A DNA stretch of 59,577 nucleotides from JAVBQJ01 sp031549115 (GTDB lineage: Bacteria > Verrucomicrobiota > Lentisphaeria > Victivallales > Victivallaceae): positions 1-59,577 of the forward strand of contig JAVBQJ010000001.1 in NCBI GenBank assembly GCA_031549115.1, written 5' to 3'. Below are positions 35,462-43,959 of this stretch, one piece after another. The translations under genes were made by a program, and so were the position numbers. Position 1 is the first letter of the stretch; every line of letters starts with the position of its first letter. A model generated the notes under the pieces. That model ran no database searches, was not told where the DNA came from, and saw only the letters and a list, made by a program, of their open reading frames with translations.

Positions 35462-36264
35462 ACCACTCTGCATCCGACTCCGATTACGCCATCCGGGTAA
35501 CCGGGGCCACTGTTTATCTCGGCGGCCGCCGGATCCTCAACGACATCAATTGGGAGGTCAAGCGCGGCGAACACCATTTCATCCTCGGCGCCAACGGGGC
35601 CGGAAAAACCACGCTGGTAAAAATGCTGATGGGATTTTCGTGGCCGGTTTACGGGGCGGAGATCCAGATTCTGGATTCCATTTTCGGGCAGGTCAATCTG
35701 CAGGAGCTGCGGCGGCGCATCGCCTGGGTCAGTCCATTCCTGCCGCAGCTGACCAATCCGGAGAGCACCGGACTGGAGCTGGCGCTCTCCGGGCTAGACG
35801 GCACGCTCGGCTTCTTCCGGGATGCGGAAGAATTCGAAGAAGAGGCGGCGCGGGCGGCGCTGGCGCGGCTGCGCTGCGAACGCCTGGCGGATCAGCCGCT
35901 GTACAGCATGAGCTCCGGCGAACAAGTAAAGGTACTGATCGCGCGGGCGCTGATGGCCAAGCCGGAGCTGGTGATCCTCGATGAAGCCAGTGTATATCTG
36001 GATATCTCCAGCCGCGAATATCTGCTCGAGACCGTCGGGGAACTGGCGAGCTCCTCCGCGGATATCACGGTGATTTTCATCACCCAGCGGATCGAGGATA
36101 TCACTCCGGTGTTTCAAAAGGGAGTCATTCTGCATCAGGGCCGGATCGCCGCCTGCGGCGGCCGGGACCAGGTGCTGACCGAGAGCAATCTCAGCACGAT
36201 TTTCGATCTGCCGATCCGGCTGGTGAAAAATGAAAAGGGGCGTTACTGGCCCATCATCGACTAG
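35458..36264 (+). CDS. ABC transporter ATP-binding protein (YlmA-like)
   Basis: A 268-residue single ABC ATPase with Walker A GANGAGKTT (44-52), signature SSGEQVKV and Walker B LVILDEAS followed by VYLDISSREYL. The D-loop region and FITQRIEDITPVF resemble the YlmA/ModF-like branch, whose members often have no membrane partner gene. The start overlaps the tyrA stop as ATGA. No permease is encoded here unless the small two-helix protein next door plays that role, which is unlikely. Substrate unknown. Confidence 0.8.
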   Translation: MNHSASDSDYAIRVTGATVYLGGRRILNDINWEVKRGEHHFILGANGAGKTTLVKMLMGFSWPVYGAEIQILDSIFGQVNLQELRRRIAWVSPFLPQLTNPESTGLELALSGLDGTLGFFRDAEEFEEEAARAALARLRCERLADQPLYSMSSGEQVKVLIARALMAKPELVILDEASVYLDISSREYLLETVGELASSSADITVIFITQRIEDITPVFQKGVILHQGRIAACGGRDQVLTESNLSTIFDLPIRLVKNEKGRYWPIID

Positions 36265-36275
36265 GAGGATGCATC

Positions 36276-36521
36276 ATGCGCGAACCCGACGAAAAACAAA
36301 TCGAACAGCTGCTCAAGTCCGTCCAGACCGATACGGAGGATTATCCGAATTACCGGCGCGGCGGCATCTGGGCGCTTTCGGCCGGATTGGTCGGGTTCGT
36401 ACCCGCCCTCCTGATTATCCTGCTGCTCGGCAAAACCCAGGTGTGGCATCTGGCACTGGTGTCGGGCGGCGTGCTGGCGGTGATCTTCGGAGTGATCGGC
36501 GCATTCCGGCCGCAGCGATGA
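36276..36521 (+). CDS. Small membrane protein with two transmembrane helices
   Basis: An 81-residue protein. A charged 28-residue N-terminus (REPDEKQIEQLLKSVQTDTE) is followed by two hydrophobic helices (about 31-51 and 56-76) and a basic end, FRPQR. AGGAGG precedes the ATG. It overlaps the helicase start by four bases (ATGA), so it belongs to the tyrA-ABC-helicase operon. I do not recognise a family. Confidence 0.75.
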   Translation: MREPDEKQIEQLLKSVQTDTEDYPNYRRGGIWALSAGLVGFVPALLIILLLGKTQVWHLALVSGGVLAVIFGVIGAFRPQR

Positions 36522-37897
36522 GCGAACTTGCGGTCGAGTTTTCCGCCGGTTCGCTGGTATTCCGCAACTGGCGCCCGGAGTGCATTGCCGAGGCATGGCG
36601 CTCCCGGGTGATCTACGACGAACGCATCGACGCCTGGCGCGCGCGCGCGATCGATTATGGCCCGCTGCTGCTGGAGCTGCGTGCCGCCGGTATCGACATC
36701 GAAGACCGCGCCCGCGCCTTTGCGCCATTGGATATCGAACTGCGTTCGGCTTTCCCGCCGCGCGACTATCAATTGCAGGCCATGGAACAGTGGAAGCAGA
36801 CGGGCTTCCGCGGCATCGTCGCGCTGCCGACCGGAAGCGGCAAAACCTTTGTCGCCGCGCTGGCAATTGCCCGGCTGCGGCGTCCGGCGCTGGTCTGCGC
36901 TCCCACCATCGACCTGGTACAGCAATGGGCCAGCAGTCTGGAACGCTGGTTCCGCCAGCCGGTCGGCATGCTCGGCGGCGGCTCCCACGAGGTCAGGGAT
37001 ATCACCGTCAGCACCTACGATTCGGCGGTATTGCAGATGGAGTTCATCGGCAACCGCTTCGGGTTGCTGATCTGCGACGAATGCCACCATTTGCCGGGTC
37101 CGGTCAACGCGCTGGCGGCGCAGCAATGTCTGGCGCCCTACCGGCTGGGTTTGACCGCCACCCCGGAGGTCGGCGAAGAACGGCAAGCGCTGCTGTTCGA
37201 ATTGCTCGGCCCCCTGTGCTGCCAGATTCACATCGACGAACTGGCCGGCTCGGTGCTGGCGCCGTACCGTACCGAAACCGTCAGCCTGAATCTCGACAGC
37301 GACGAACAGGAGGCTTATCAGGAGCAGCGCAAGATCTATACCGACTTTGTGCGCAGCCAGGGCATCGATTTCCGCCAACCCGACGGCTGGCGCACCTTCC
37401 TGATCCGCTGCGCCAGCTGCGGCCGTCTGGGCCGGGCGGCCTTTGACGCATTTCTGGCCCAGCGGGAGCTGGCGCGCAACGGCCGCAACAAACTCAAAAC
37501 CGTATGGCAGCTGCTGTTGCAGCACCCGGAGGAGCGGATCCTGATTTTCACCGCCGCCAACGCCCAGGCCTATCAGATCGGCCGGGAGTTCGTGCTTCCG
37601 GTGCTGACCCATCATACCCGGCTGGCGGAGCGCAAAGCGATGCTCGACAGCTTCCGCTCCGGCGAATTCCCGGTGCTGGTCACCAGCAAGGTGCTGAACG
37701 AAGGCGTCGACGTCCCCGAAGCCAATATCGGCATCGTCGTCTCCGGGTCGTCCACCACCCGCGAACACGTCCAGCGCCTCGGGCGCATCCTGCGCGCCAC
37801 CCCCGGCAAACAGGCCATTCTCTATGAACTGGTCAATACCGACACCAACGAAATCTACGCCAGCCGCAAACGCCAATCCCACCGCGCCTGGCAATGA
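36518..37897 (+). CDS. XPB/Rad25-like SF2 DNA helicase
   Basis: A 459-residue superfamily 2 helicase. An N-terminal damage-recognition-like segment (about 1-85) is followed by RDYQLQAME, Walker A GSGKT (106-110), a DEAH-type box DECHH (187-191), LTATP, then the second RecA domain with TSKVLNEGVDVPEA and the arginine-finger motif QRLGRILRA. This is the XPB branch, acting in duplex opening in repair or transcription. The usual partner nuclease (Bax1-like) is not adjacent. The start is the ATG overlapping the upstream stop; in-frame codons before it lie in the neighbouring genes. Confidence 0.82.
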   Translation: MSELAVEFSAGSLVFRNWRPECIAEAWRSRVIYDERIDAWRARAIDYGPLLLELRAAGIDIEDRARAFAPLDIELRSAFPPRDYQLQAMEQWKQTGFRGIVALPTGSGKTFVAALAIARLRRPALVCAPTIDLVQQWASSLERWFRQPVGMLGGGSHEVRDITVSTYDSAVLQMEFIGNRFGLLICDECHHLPGPVNALAAQQCLAPYRLGLTATPEVGEERQALLFELLGPLCCQIHIDELAGSVLAPYRTETVSLNLDSDEQEAYQEQRKIYTDFVRSQGIDFRQPDGWRTFLIRCASCGRLGRAAFDAFLAQRELARNGRNKLKTVWQLLLQHPEERILIFTAANAQAYQIGREFVLPVLTHHTRLAERKAMLDSFRSGEFPVLVTSKVLNEGVDVPEANIGIVVSGSSTTREHVQRLGRILRATPGKQAILYELVNTDTNEIYASRKRQSHRAWQ

Positions 37898-37907
37898 CCG
37901 CCACCTT

Positions 37908-37950
37908 CCGATCTACACATAGAGCGAACGAGGCCGCCGCACCAGCGGCT
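37908..37950. repeat. Fragment of the hairpin-rich interspersed repeat
   Basis: CCGATCTACACATAGAGCG followed by GCCGCACCAGCGGC matches one arm and the next hairpin of the repeat at 75-335 and 59250-59577, without the opposite arm. It sits between convergent genes. Confidence 0.65.
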
Positions 37951-37970
37951 AAATCTGACCTCCATTGATA

Positions 37971-40235
37971 TCAGGGATCGGCGACCAGAATCATCGCGTC
38001 GCAATAGAGCGCGCCGGCCTCCGGATTGTCGGCGGGAGAAACGTAAAGATATGCCCCCGGCGCCAGATCCGCCACACCCAGATCCTGCAGCCGGAATTCG
38101 CCTCCCGCCAATTCCGTTGCCGGAATTTCCCGGTCGATTCCGACGCCCGAGCGCCGATTGTAGCAGCCGGCGCTCGCTCCAACGCCCGGCGCGTCGCGAT
38201 CGCACCTGGCCAGCAGATAGATCCGGCAGCGCGGCATGGAAGCGATCAACGCATCCGGCAATTCATACTGCAATGCCCAGGTTGCCTGACGGTTCGGGAT
38301 CCGGGTGGCCTGGCCGTCGGAGGCATATTCCACCGCGACCCGTTCCGCGCCTGACCCCTCTTGCGCCAGCGAAAAAAAAGCATCCTGGATGACCCGGACC
38401 CGGTCTTGCGGCAGATTCCGCAATTCTTCCGGCGGCAGCGACGCCAGCGCCCGTTCCCAGTTCAACCACCCCGCGGCGATAAAATCGAAGCCGATTCCTT
38501 CCCTGAAATTCACGATCCCATCGTCCCGCAGCGCCGCCACCGTGTCGCGGGCCAGCGTGCCGAACTCCTCCGGCCGGTGACTGCCTTCCCATACCAGCAG
38601 CGGGGCCGCCTCCAGCCAAGCCACATCCGTCCCCAGCATCGCCCGGTGGATCCGCTCCCGGGAAACCGGATCGGTAGTTGCGTTCCAAGCTTCACGCCAG
38701 AGCCTCCGGGCTTCGGCGATTACCGGCAGTGGCAGATACTGGTCGGCGCGGACATAGGCCAGCGCCGGCAGTCCGGTGCCGCGGCGGGCAACTTCACCGA
38801 GCAGCAATTCGAAGCACGCCTTGATTGACGGCGCGGCCTCCGCGCCGTAATATCCGGAGACAAACTCATGAATCAGCGCCTCCTGATCGAGAGCCGGATC
38901 CCACAGCAGACGGCTCAGGACCCAGCCGCGCATCGCCACCAGGTCGCCGCAACCGGCCCCGACGCCGTAGATGCCCTGCGAAAAGATGCTGCGAACCCCA
39001 TGTCCAGCCAGAAAGCGGATATTTCCGGCATACGACGCCCAGTTGGGGTAAGGAACGAAGTGATTGCTGTAATTCCCGGTATAATCCCAGATCGCCAACC
39101 GGTCGGTCAGGGCATTCCAATCCCGGAGCAGGTCGCCGAACGCGGCATTTTCCGGCGCCGACAGCGTCCGGGAAAAATCGCATTCGATGCTGCAAAGCCG
39201 AATTACCACGTTGTGCCGGGGGCGAATCCCCTCCGGTACTTTCAGGGTGTATTGATATGCCAGCGTTTCGATCCGCACATCGGGAAATTCCTCCTCGACC
39301 GCCTCCGCCACCCGGTTCACGAACGCCAGAAGCGTCCCGGCGCAGGAAGCGTAACGTTGGTCCGAGGCCAGACAGCTTTCACACTGGCAGGCGTTCAAGT
39401 TGTCATTCTGGCTCAGTGCGACGGTTCCGGTCTCCGGATGCCGGCGCAACTGCTCCAGAATCTTTTGCGTAATCACCCCGGTCATTTCGGCATTGGTCAG
39501 GCACAACTGACCGTTTATCTGCCCGCCCTGCCGCCATCCGTTCACCAGGCTGAACCACTCCGGGTGGTCCGCCATGAATTCCGAAGCCGGAATCAATCGG
39601 TCGAAGGTATGGACGAAGCCGAGCACCGTTTCATGCCCGCCCCACTCCGCCGGAATCGCCGGATGGTGACCATTGTTCCGCCTCCGTACGCTGAATTCGA
39701 AATTCTCGTTGAAGTCGTCGAGGAAAACCTCGCGTATCCGGAACGGAGGGGCGTAACGCCGCCGCGGCGCCGCAACCGTCAGATCGGGACGCGACGGCAG
39801 ATCCGTTTCGCCCGAGGTCCAGAAGCGAACGCCGCACTCGTTTTCAAGAAAGTCGTAAACGGCGTAAAGCGTCCCCCGGGGCCGGTCGCCGGCAAGCAGG
39901 ATCTCGCCGTCCTCCCGGTGCTCCAGCAGGATTTCATCCGGCTCGAATTCCGTCTCTCCGACTCCGAACCGCGCCAGCGCCGCGGGCGACGCACCAACCC
40001 AGAGATTGAACCCGTCCGCTCCCGGCTCTGCGACCACCGGAAAATCCACACCGGTCACGGCGTTCAGGAAACGGTTCAACTCCGCCGCCGCCGTGGCCTC
40101 CGGGGCCTCCGATCCGGCGGGCAGCACAATTTGATAACAAGCGTCGCCCGCTCCGGCGAGCCGCAGTTCACCGGCCGCACAAACCGCCGGCGGAACCGCG
40201 AGGAGCGCCGCAATCAACCATAAGACGTGTCGCAT
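37971..40235 (-). CDS. Secreted DUF4838 / alpha-glucuronidase-like protein
   Basis: A 754-residue exported protein. A signal peptide (VLWLIAALLAVPPAVCAAG, cleaved near 20) is followed by a GH67-type N-terminal domain (about 25-155, with AAAELNRFLNAVTG and ECGVRFWTSG) and a TIM-barrel-like DUF4838 region containing VALSQNDNLNACQC, CESC and AIWDYTGNYSNHF. A C-terminal galactose-binding-like beta-sandwich follows. DUF4838 proteins are common in polysaccharide-utilisation loci, but I know of no assigned reaction. A glycosidase acting on uronate- or hexosamine-containing glycans is a guess. It starts three bases after the stop of the pseudopilin, so the two are certainly co-transcribed. Confidence 0.7.
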   Translation of the reverse strand: MRHVLWLIAALLAVPPAVCAAGELRLAGAGDACYQIVLPAGSEAPEATAAAELNRFLNAVTGVDFPVVAEPGADGFNLWVGASPAALARFGVGETEFEPDEILLEHREDGEILLAGDRPRGTLYAVYDFLENECGVRFWTSGETDLPSRPDLTVAAPRRRYAPPFRIREVFLDDFNENFEFSVRRRNNGHHPAIPAEWGGHETVLGFVHTFDRLIPASEFMADHPEWFSLVNGWRQGGQINGQLCLTNAEMTGVITQKILEQLRRHPETGTVALSQNDNLNACQCESCLASDQRYASCAGTLLAFVNRVAEAVEEEFPDVRIETLAYQYTLKVPEGIRPRHNVVIRLCSIECDFSRTLSAPENAAFGDLLRDWNALTDRLAIWDYTGNYSNHFVPYPNWASYAGNIRFLAGHGVRSIFSQGIYGVGAGCGDLVAMRGWVLSRLLWDPALDQEALIHEFVSGYYGAEAAPSIKACFELLLGEVARRGTGLPALAYVRADQYLPLPVIAEARRLWREAWNATTDPVSRERIHRAMLGTDVAWLEAAPLLVWEGSHRPEEFGTLARDTVAALRDDGIVNFREGIGFDFIAAGWLNWERALASLPPEELRNLPQDRVRVIQDAFFSLAQEGSGAERVAVEYASDGQATRIPNRQATWALQYELPDALIASMPRCRIYLLARCDRDAPGVGASAGCYNRRSGVGIDREIPATELAGGEFRLQDLGVADLAPGAYLYVSPADNPEAGALYCDAMILVADP

Positions 40236-40238
40236 CGG

Positions 40239-40943
40239 TTACTTCCAGTAGCTGTTGCCGGTAACCGGATCGTCGAAGCCGATCATCTCGTTCATCTCCG
40301 GACTGTCGTCGCCGAAAGCCAGCATGTTGACGGTTTCGACGTGACCGTCGGCAAAAAGCAGATTGTCCTTTTTCGAATGGCGGTGCCGGTAATTTTCATC
40401 GGTACAATTGATCGACCCTATCAACGGCCAGACCGGGCGGCTCTCGCCGATCACCACCGCCCGGGACGGACGTTCGCAAGCGGTGATCCGGCGCGGATCC
40501 CACTTCGCGTTGTATGCCGACTTACGCCCCAGGTGATCGTTGTATCCATAATGAATGCCGTACCGTCCCTCATCCCCCCACAACAGCACCTTGGGTTCGC
40601 TCGGACAATAAAGCATCTCGGAGGTATTCGACATGCCGATGTCGTACACCAGACTGTTCAGGTACACATTCAGCAAGCCCACTCCCTCGCGCCACGAATC
40701 ATCCCAGGAAGCAGGCGGCAGATACGAATCGTAATCCTGCTGGTACATCACTATCGTCAACCCGAGCTGCTTCTCGCTGCTCACGCATTTGATCGATTGG
40801 GCGGCGGCGCGCGCCTTGGAAAGAGCCGGCAGCAGCATGCTGGCCAGGATCGCAATAATCGCAATCACAACCAAAAGCTCTATTAATGTAAATTTCGCGT
40901 ATGCAACGCCGGCCGTAGATTCTCTGTGGAGTTTTCCGTACAT
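40239..40943 (-). CDS. Type II secretion-like pseudopilin (H-X9-DG family)
   Basis: A 234-residue pseudopilin with the class III signal FTLIELLVVIAIIAILA from F18 (E22 conserved), preceded by Lys17 rather than Gly. ALSKARAAAQ, a variable domain and the C-terminal FADGHVETV follow. It is 31 bases from the regulator upstream and three bases from the DUF4838 gene downstream. Its N-terminal 30 residues are almost the same as those of the pseudopilin at 6966-7649, while the rest differs, as if each copy were fitted to its partner enzyme (inference). Confidence 0.88.
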   Translation of the reverse strand: MYGKLHRESTAGVAYAKFTLIELLVVIAIIAILASMLLPALSKARAAAQSIKCVSSEKQLGLTIVMYQQDYDSYLPPASWDDSWREGVGLLNVYLNSLVYDIGMSNTSEMLYCPSEPKVLLWGDEGRYGIHYGYNDHLGRKSAYNAKWDPRRITACERPSRAVVIGESRPVWPLIGSINCTDENYRHRHSKKDNLLFADGHVETVNMLAFGDDSPEMNEMIGFDDPVTGNSYWK

Positions 40944-40974
40944 GTGTCACCTTCCTTTTTGTTTGGGTTTGTTA

Positions 40975-42135
40975 TCAATGCATCACGCTTTCCGGCACTC
41001 GATCGTCTGCCGTCAGCAGCATTTGCGCGTACTCCGGATGACCGAAGAAAAACGGAACTTCAGGCACCGCCCGGAACCGGTAGAATTCCACCTCGGACCT
41101 CACCTCTCCCGAGCGCAACTGCCGCATCAGATGCCGGACCGCCTGTTCCGCCAGGGCGACCGGATCCTTTTCAAAGTACCAGACTCTGGAGTCGGGCATG
41201 CCCGCCGCCTGCTGGCGGCTGCATACCGAAATAATCTGCGGGCGGTAGTGCTTCGTCCGCTCCTGCGCCACCAGCAAACCCGCCAGAAAATCGCTGCCGA
41301 TCAACTCATCCACGAAAATCACACTGTCCGGCCGCTCTTCCGGTTTTCGCAGCAGCAACCGGGCCGCCAGCAACCGGCCATCGGTAACCCGCTCCGCTTC
41401 CAGATAGAGCGACGCGGCGTCCCGCACATCGGGAAAGCCTTCCAGTCCCCGAACGAACTCCGGCCAGATATAGTCGCGGATCCGACCGCCGCCGATAACC
41501 ACCGCGGGGCGGCGGAACCCCTCCTCCCTCAATCTGACCAGCGCCCGGCGACAGAAATCCATCAGGTCGATCACCACCCCGGAAGCCACCGGCCACGGCG
41601 ACCCAACATAGGTGACCGGCAGACGGTTCCGCACCAGAAATTCGTACAATTCCCCATAAAGCCCGCTGGTGTCGATCAGGCCGTCGATCTGGTGCTGCCG
41701 CACCGCGGATTCCAGCCCCGGAAAATCCGCGCTTACAAAGTAATTATCATCTGCCAGCGGCTTGCGCGAAAACAGCACGGCACGGCACCCCTGCCGCAGC
41801 AGCTCCTGGTGCAGAAGCTGCGCCATGACGGCGTAAAAAACGCTGTTCTCCATCTGGACGGCGAGAAGGCCGATCGTGCGGCCGATCAGGCCATCGGTCT
41901 GGTCGGTCCGGACGAAAACCCCCACCTTGTCGCGTACCAGCAGGATGCCTTCCTCCTTCAGCGCCTGAATCGCCCGCACGATCGTCGCCGCGCTCAGGTT
42001 CAAGCGCTCCCGCAACTCCTGCTGCGCCGGCAAACGGTCGCCGCACCGCAGCTTCGCGTCCAGGATATAACGGACGATCGCCCGCTTGGCGAACTCGGTT
42101 TTCTTGCCGCGATTTTCCTCGATCGTCTGATTCAT
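40975..42135 (-). CDS. GntR-HTH / LacI-type sensor transcription factor
   Basis: A 386-residue regulator. The winged helix-turn-helix at about residues 10-78 (LRCGDRLPAQQELRERLN, SAATIVRAIQALKEEGILL) is followed by a LacI-type ligand-binding domain (TIGLLAVQMENSVFYAVMAQ, RRPAVVIGGGRI, SVIFVDELIGSDFLAGLLV). It is first in the operon with the pseudopilin and DUF4838 genes. A perfect 18-bp palindrome overlaps the transcription start of its own promoter, so auto-repression and repression of the operon are likely. It has the same architecture as the regulator at 9793-10869 but a different DNA target. Confidence 0.85.
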   Translation of the reverse strand: MNQTIEENRGKKTEFAKRAIVRYILDAKLRCGDRLPAQQELRERLNLSAATIVRAIQALKEEGILLVRDKVGVFVRTDQTDGLIGRTIGLLAVQMENSVFYAVMAQLLHQELLRQGCRAVLFSRKPLADDNYFVSADFPGLESAVRQHQIDGLIDTSGLYGELYEFLVRNRLPVTYVGSPWPVASGVVIDLMDFCRRALVRLREEGFRRPAVVIGGGRIRDYIWPEFVRGLEGFPDVRDAASLYLEAERVTDGRLLAARLLLRKPEERPDSVIFVDELIGSDFLAGLLVAQERTKHYRPQIISVCSRQQAAGMPDSRVWYFEKDPVALAEQAVRHLMRQLRSGEVRSEVEFYRFRAVPEVPFFFGHPEYAQMLLTADDRVPESVMH

Positions 42136-42153
42136 AAATAGCTTTCCACATTC

Positions 42154-42171
42154 TAATCGATTTTTCGATTA
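42154..42171. promoter_or_regulatory. Operator palindrome of the 42-kb regulator
   Basis: TAATCGATTTTTCGATTA has perfect 7-bp arms around TTTT. It covers the predicted +1 of the promoter at 42177-42205, a classic repressor position. Confidence 0.65.
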
Positions 42172-42176
42172 CTAAT

Positions 42177-42205
42177 ATTATAGCACAGAAAATTTCAAAA
42201 GTCAA
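42177..42205 (-). promoter_or_regulatory. Sigma-70 promoter of the regulator-pseudopilin-DUF4838 operon
   Basis: On the minus strand: TTGACT, 17 bases, TATAAT. The hexamers and spacing are identical to the pseudopilin promoter at 7700-7728. Predicted start near 42170. Confidence 0.72.
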
Positions 42206-42393
42206 GAGGGTGCGGAGAAAAAACAAAAAAACCGCGACCGGTATCCTCGAGTTCCCTGTAGCTTTTCACAAAGCGCGATTACATTTTGATTCCATTCGAA
42301 ATGCGGAACAACAATCAAAACAGAGCGCGGGAAAGAAGTTGAAAAAGAAAAAATCCTGTTGTAACGCAACCGTCACCAACAAGATAACCTTAC

Positions 42394-42425
42394 AAAAAAT
42401 GGTGGGCGTTACAGAACTCGAATCT
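42394..42425. other. Left attachment site (32-bp direct repeat)
   Basis: Six A residues followed by TGGTGGGCGTTACAGAACTC and GAATCT. Identical to 55116-55147. It contains CCA, the discriminator and the T-arm side of the tRNA-Val acceptor end, displaced from the gene. Confidence 0.9.
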
Positions 42426-42452
42426 ATTATTTTGAACATAATTTAAAAATAA

Positions 42453-42461
42453 GTGTCATGA
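42453..42461. other. Candidate integrase arm-type site, left end
   Basis: GTGTCATGA, 28 bases inside the left repeat. It matches GTGTCAGGA twice (55012-55020, 55023-55031) and TCATGACAC (55042-55050) at the right end. Confidence 0.45.
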
Positions 42462-42468
42462 ATGTGCC

Positions 42469-42496
42469 TTGTAATTTGCGGAATGCGTGATATTTT
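42469..42496 (+). promoter_or_regulatory. Promoter of the integrase operon
   Basis: TTGTAA, 16 bases, TATTTT, with an extended TGA before the -10. The GCGTGATATTTTA core matches the promoter at 52980-53008. Confidence 0.55.
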
Positions 42497-42543
42497 ATCA
42501 TCATAACGGATAAGAAAGCACCATATCAACAAAGAGGCGCAGA

Positions 42544-43959
42544 ATGGCACGAATCACGCGCGGCAAGGTCTACCAGCGGGTTGTCAACGGCAAACCCAGT
42601 AAATACTATTCCGGCCAATACATCATCAACGGGAAAAAATTTCGCGTTGTCTTGCTGGATGAAAATGGAAACAAAATTACCGACCAGCGCAAAGCCGAAG
42701 CCGCATTGCAAAAGTTGATTGCCCCGACGCAATTCTCCACCGAAGCAGACCGGCGCGCCGCCCATGCCGAAGCGCTGAAGCTGGCAGAGGTGAAACTTGC
42801 CGAGGCCGAAGCGGAAGCCGAGGCCCGCGAAAACGCAAGGGCCAAAATCGCCGCCGAACGCAAGGCATTGAAGATTGCCGACGCCTGGAAGAAGTTCACC
42901 GATCCGGACGAACGGCTGGCGCCGGAGTGTTCGGCGCGCAACCTGTCGAATTATCGCGGTTACTGGCAACGCTTCTCCGACTGGCTGGCCGAACAACCCG
43001 AGCAGCCCGAACTTATGCGCGACGTAACCGAAACGCTGGCGAAACGGTTTGCCAACCACCTCGAAGAAACCGCCGCCAGCGGCAACACCTTCAACAAGTA
43101 CCGCGCCTTCCTGCTGTCCTTCTTCAACGCGCTGGCAAAGCATATCCGGGGCGGCGACAATCCGTTCGACGCGATCCGGCGCAAGGAGAAGGTGAAAGCG
43201 GCAAAGCGGCGCGATCTGACCGCCGAAGAACTCCGGACCGTCTTATCCAACGCAGACGGCGAATTGGCGCTGCTGTTGTGGATTGGCGCGACTACCGGCC
43301 TTCGCCTTGGGGATGCGGCCACCCTGCGCTGGAGCGCGATCGATTTGCACCGGGGGATTATCCGGCTGGATACGCGCAAGACCGATACCGATGTGGTGAT
43401 CGGAATCATCCCGGTATTGGCCGAACTGCTGGAACGGATGCCCCCGGAGGGGCGGCAGGGGTATTTGTTGCCGACACTGGCGACGCAATACCTGAACTTG
43501 AAGCAGCGAACCCACATGGTCGCCCGGATTCAACGCTACTTCACCGCCTGCGGGATCGAGATTCACCGGGTGGGGACCGGCGCCGGGACCGGCAAGCGGG
43601 CGGTAACGGAAGTAGGCTTTCACAGTCTGCGGCACTCGTTCGCGACCATCTGCGGCAACGCCGGAACCGCCGAAAGCGTCACGCAAAGGCTTTTGGGCCA
43701 CTCCCGCGCCGCGATGACGCATTATTACCAGCACAGCACTGAAAGCGCCGCCACGGACACGGCAAAGCGCCTTGACGGCATGTTCCGGGGCTTACTGGCT
43801 GACCATGATGAAGAGCCGTCCGTGGACGTCGAAGCCATACCCGCGGAAGTGGATCGTGAAAGCCAATCGGAGCGGGAGTGCATTTTAAGCGAGTTGAATC
43901 GCCTCCCTACTGACGAATTACAGAAGTTGTTGAATATCATAAAAACCGGGAGGGAATGA
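42544..43959 (+). CDS. int: Tyrosine integrase of the tRNA-Val element
   Basis: A 471-residue site-specific recombinase. The N-terminal arm-binding part (1-110) includes a Lys/Glu/Ala-rich coiled coil (LAEVKLAEAEAEAEARE). The core-binding domain (about 110-215) contains ARNLSNYRGYWQRFSDWL. The catalytic domain has Arg254 in TTGLRLGD, H360 to R363 in HSLRH, His386 in LLGHSRAAM and the Tyr nucleophile at 394 or 395 (THYYQH). All catalytic residues are present, so it should be active. A 60-residue C-terminal extension follows. It lies next to the left attachment site, and its stop overlaps the following gene (ATGA). Confidence 0.93.
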   Translation: MARITRGKVYQRVVNGKPSKYYSGQYIINGKKFRVVLLDENGNKITDQRKAEAALQKLIAPTQFSTEADRRAAHAEALKLAEVKLAEAEAEAEARENARAKIAAERKALKIADAWKKFTDPDERLAPECSARNLSNYRGYWQRFSDWLAEQPEQPELMRDVTETLAKRFANHLEETAASGNTFNKYRAFLLSFFNALAKHIRGGDNPFDAIRRKEKVKAAKRRDLTAEELRTVLSNADGELALLLWIGATTGLRLGDAATLRWSAIDLHRGIIRLDTRKTDTDVVIGIIPVLAELLERMPPEGRQGYLLPTLATQYLNLKQRTHMVARIQRYFTACGIEIHRVGTGAGTGKRAVTEVGFHSLRHSFATICGNAGTAESVTQRLLGHSRAAMTHYYQHSTESAATDTAKRLDGMFRGLLADHDEEPSVDVEAIPAEVDRESQSERECILSELNRLPTDELQKLLNIIKTGRE

